Positions 63,701 to 64,000 of a stretch of 64,000 nucleotides of DNA are shown here, one piece after another (position 1 is the first letter of the stretch; each line of letters opens with the position of its first letter). The translations under genes were made by a program, and so were the position numbers. The notes beneath the pieces were generated by a model, which saw nothing but the letters and a program-made list of their open reading frames with translations, searched no databases and was not told the DNA's origin. The DNA comes from Meconema thalassinum (lineage: Eukaryota > Arthropoda > Insecta > Orthoptera > Tettigoniidae), in NCBI GenBank assembly GCA_946902985.2, contig OX336389.2, forward strand, positions 790,624,979-790,688,978. Direction: 5' to 3'.

Positions 63701-64000
63701 GACAAATTATACACACACCTACGTTCCCGGGGCTGATGGCCATAATGTCCAAGACCCTAAATGGAAACAACAAACCTCTACTTAACCAATAATATTAGTC
63801 TCCATACATGTCGCACATAGGCATAAGTGCATTCTACAACGACCATCTAAACTTCTGTTTCTTGGTGTAACACCAGCAAGAATACGCATTTTCGAACGGT
63901 CCTTTAGCTTTTAACGGCCAGGAAATATCACATTCTCATGCTTGTAATTTAATACGCTTTTATGACGCTATTTGTATATAGAGATTAATGTTTTGACCCC

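Overview
This window looks like repeat-rich DNA from an arthropod nuclear genome, most likely an insect with a large genome. The evidence is the density of BEL/Pao, mariner, RTE and CR1/Jockey-like elements, a Penelope-like element (PLE), tRNA-derived SINEs and TTAGG-type arrays. I found no gene that I would call a host single-copy gene. Almost every recognisable coding sequence belongs to a mobile element, and most are broken. The exception is a PLE whose two 816-residue copies are intact.

Layout. 1-1.5 kb: LINE fragment on the minus strand (ORF1, a 2A-like motif, and RT running off the window edge). 1.5-5.1 kb: Helitron/Helentron-like non-autonomous repeats carrying many GCCATNTTG motifs, two small fold-back PLE remnants and two SINEs. 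5.27-14.53 kb: a 9.26-kb palindromic PLE insertion made of four head-to-tail and inverted copies, with hammerhead ribozymes, bounded by one 12-bp target-site duplication (TSD). 15.1-18.8 kb: more Helentron-like repeats on the minus strand, holding a truncated RTE with a 17-bp TSD. 21.2-23.5 kb: a dead mariner. 23.6-25.0 kb: SINEs.

25.08-55.43 kb is one set of nested insertions. A short inverted-repeat element (about 0.3 kb) was split by a BEL/Pao LTR retrotransposon (LTRs 25186-25411 and 55005-55224, TSD AATGC). The BEL element was then invaded by a CR1/Jockey-like LINE (25.9-27.7 kb), by a 19.5-kb palindromic type-B DNA polymerase element (29341-48881, 6-bp TSD TAGGTT, AG...CT termini) and by a Helentron-like repeat (51.57-54.05 kb) that itself contains a 1.24-kb TIR transposon. 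The right arm of the polymerase element also carries a 3.36-kb TG...CA insertion with TSD GTAT.

The palindromic polymerase element is the most unusual object. Each arm of about 8 kb runs from the centre outwards: 120-bp degenerate repeats, a small two-helix membrane-protein ORF, two sets of iteron-like repeats, a zinc-finger/DNA polymerase B gene, AT-rich repeats, a GGGAGCAAAAAGT array, a TTAGG array and a tRNA-derived SINE. The 6-bp TSD and AG terminus fit the Polinton/Maverick group, but no integrase, ATPase, protease or capsid gene is present. Both arms share several ORF-breaking lesions and the same SINE, so the mirror structure formed from an already damaged copy and was then inserted as one unit.

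55.4-64 kb: further Helentron-like repeats, SINEs and a palindromic mariner derivative (62311-62882). All boundaries were read by eye and may be off by a few bases.
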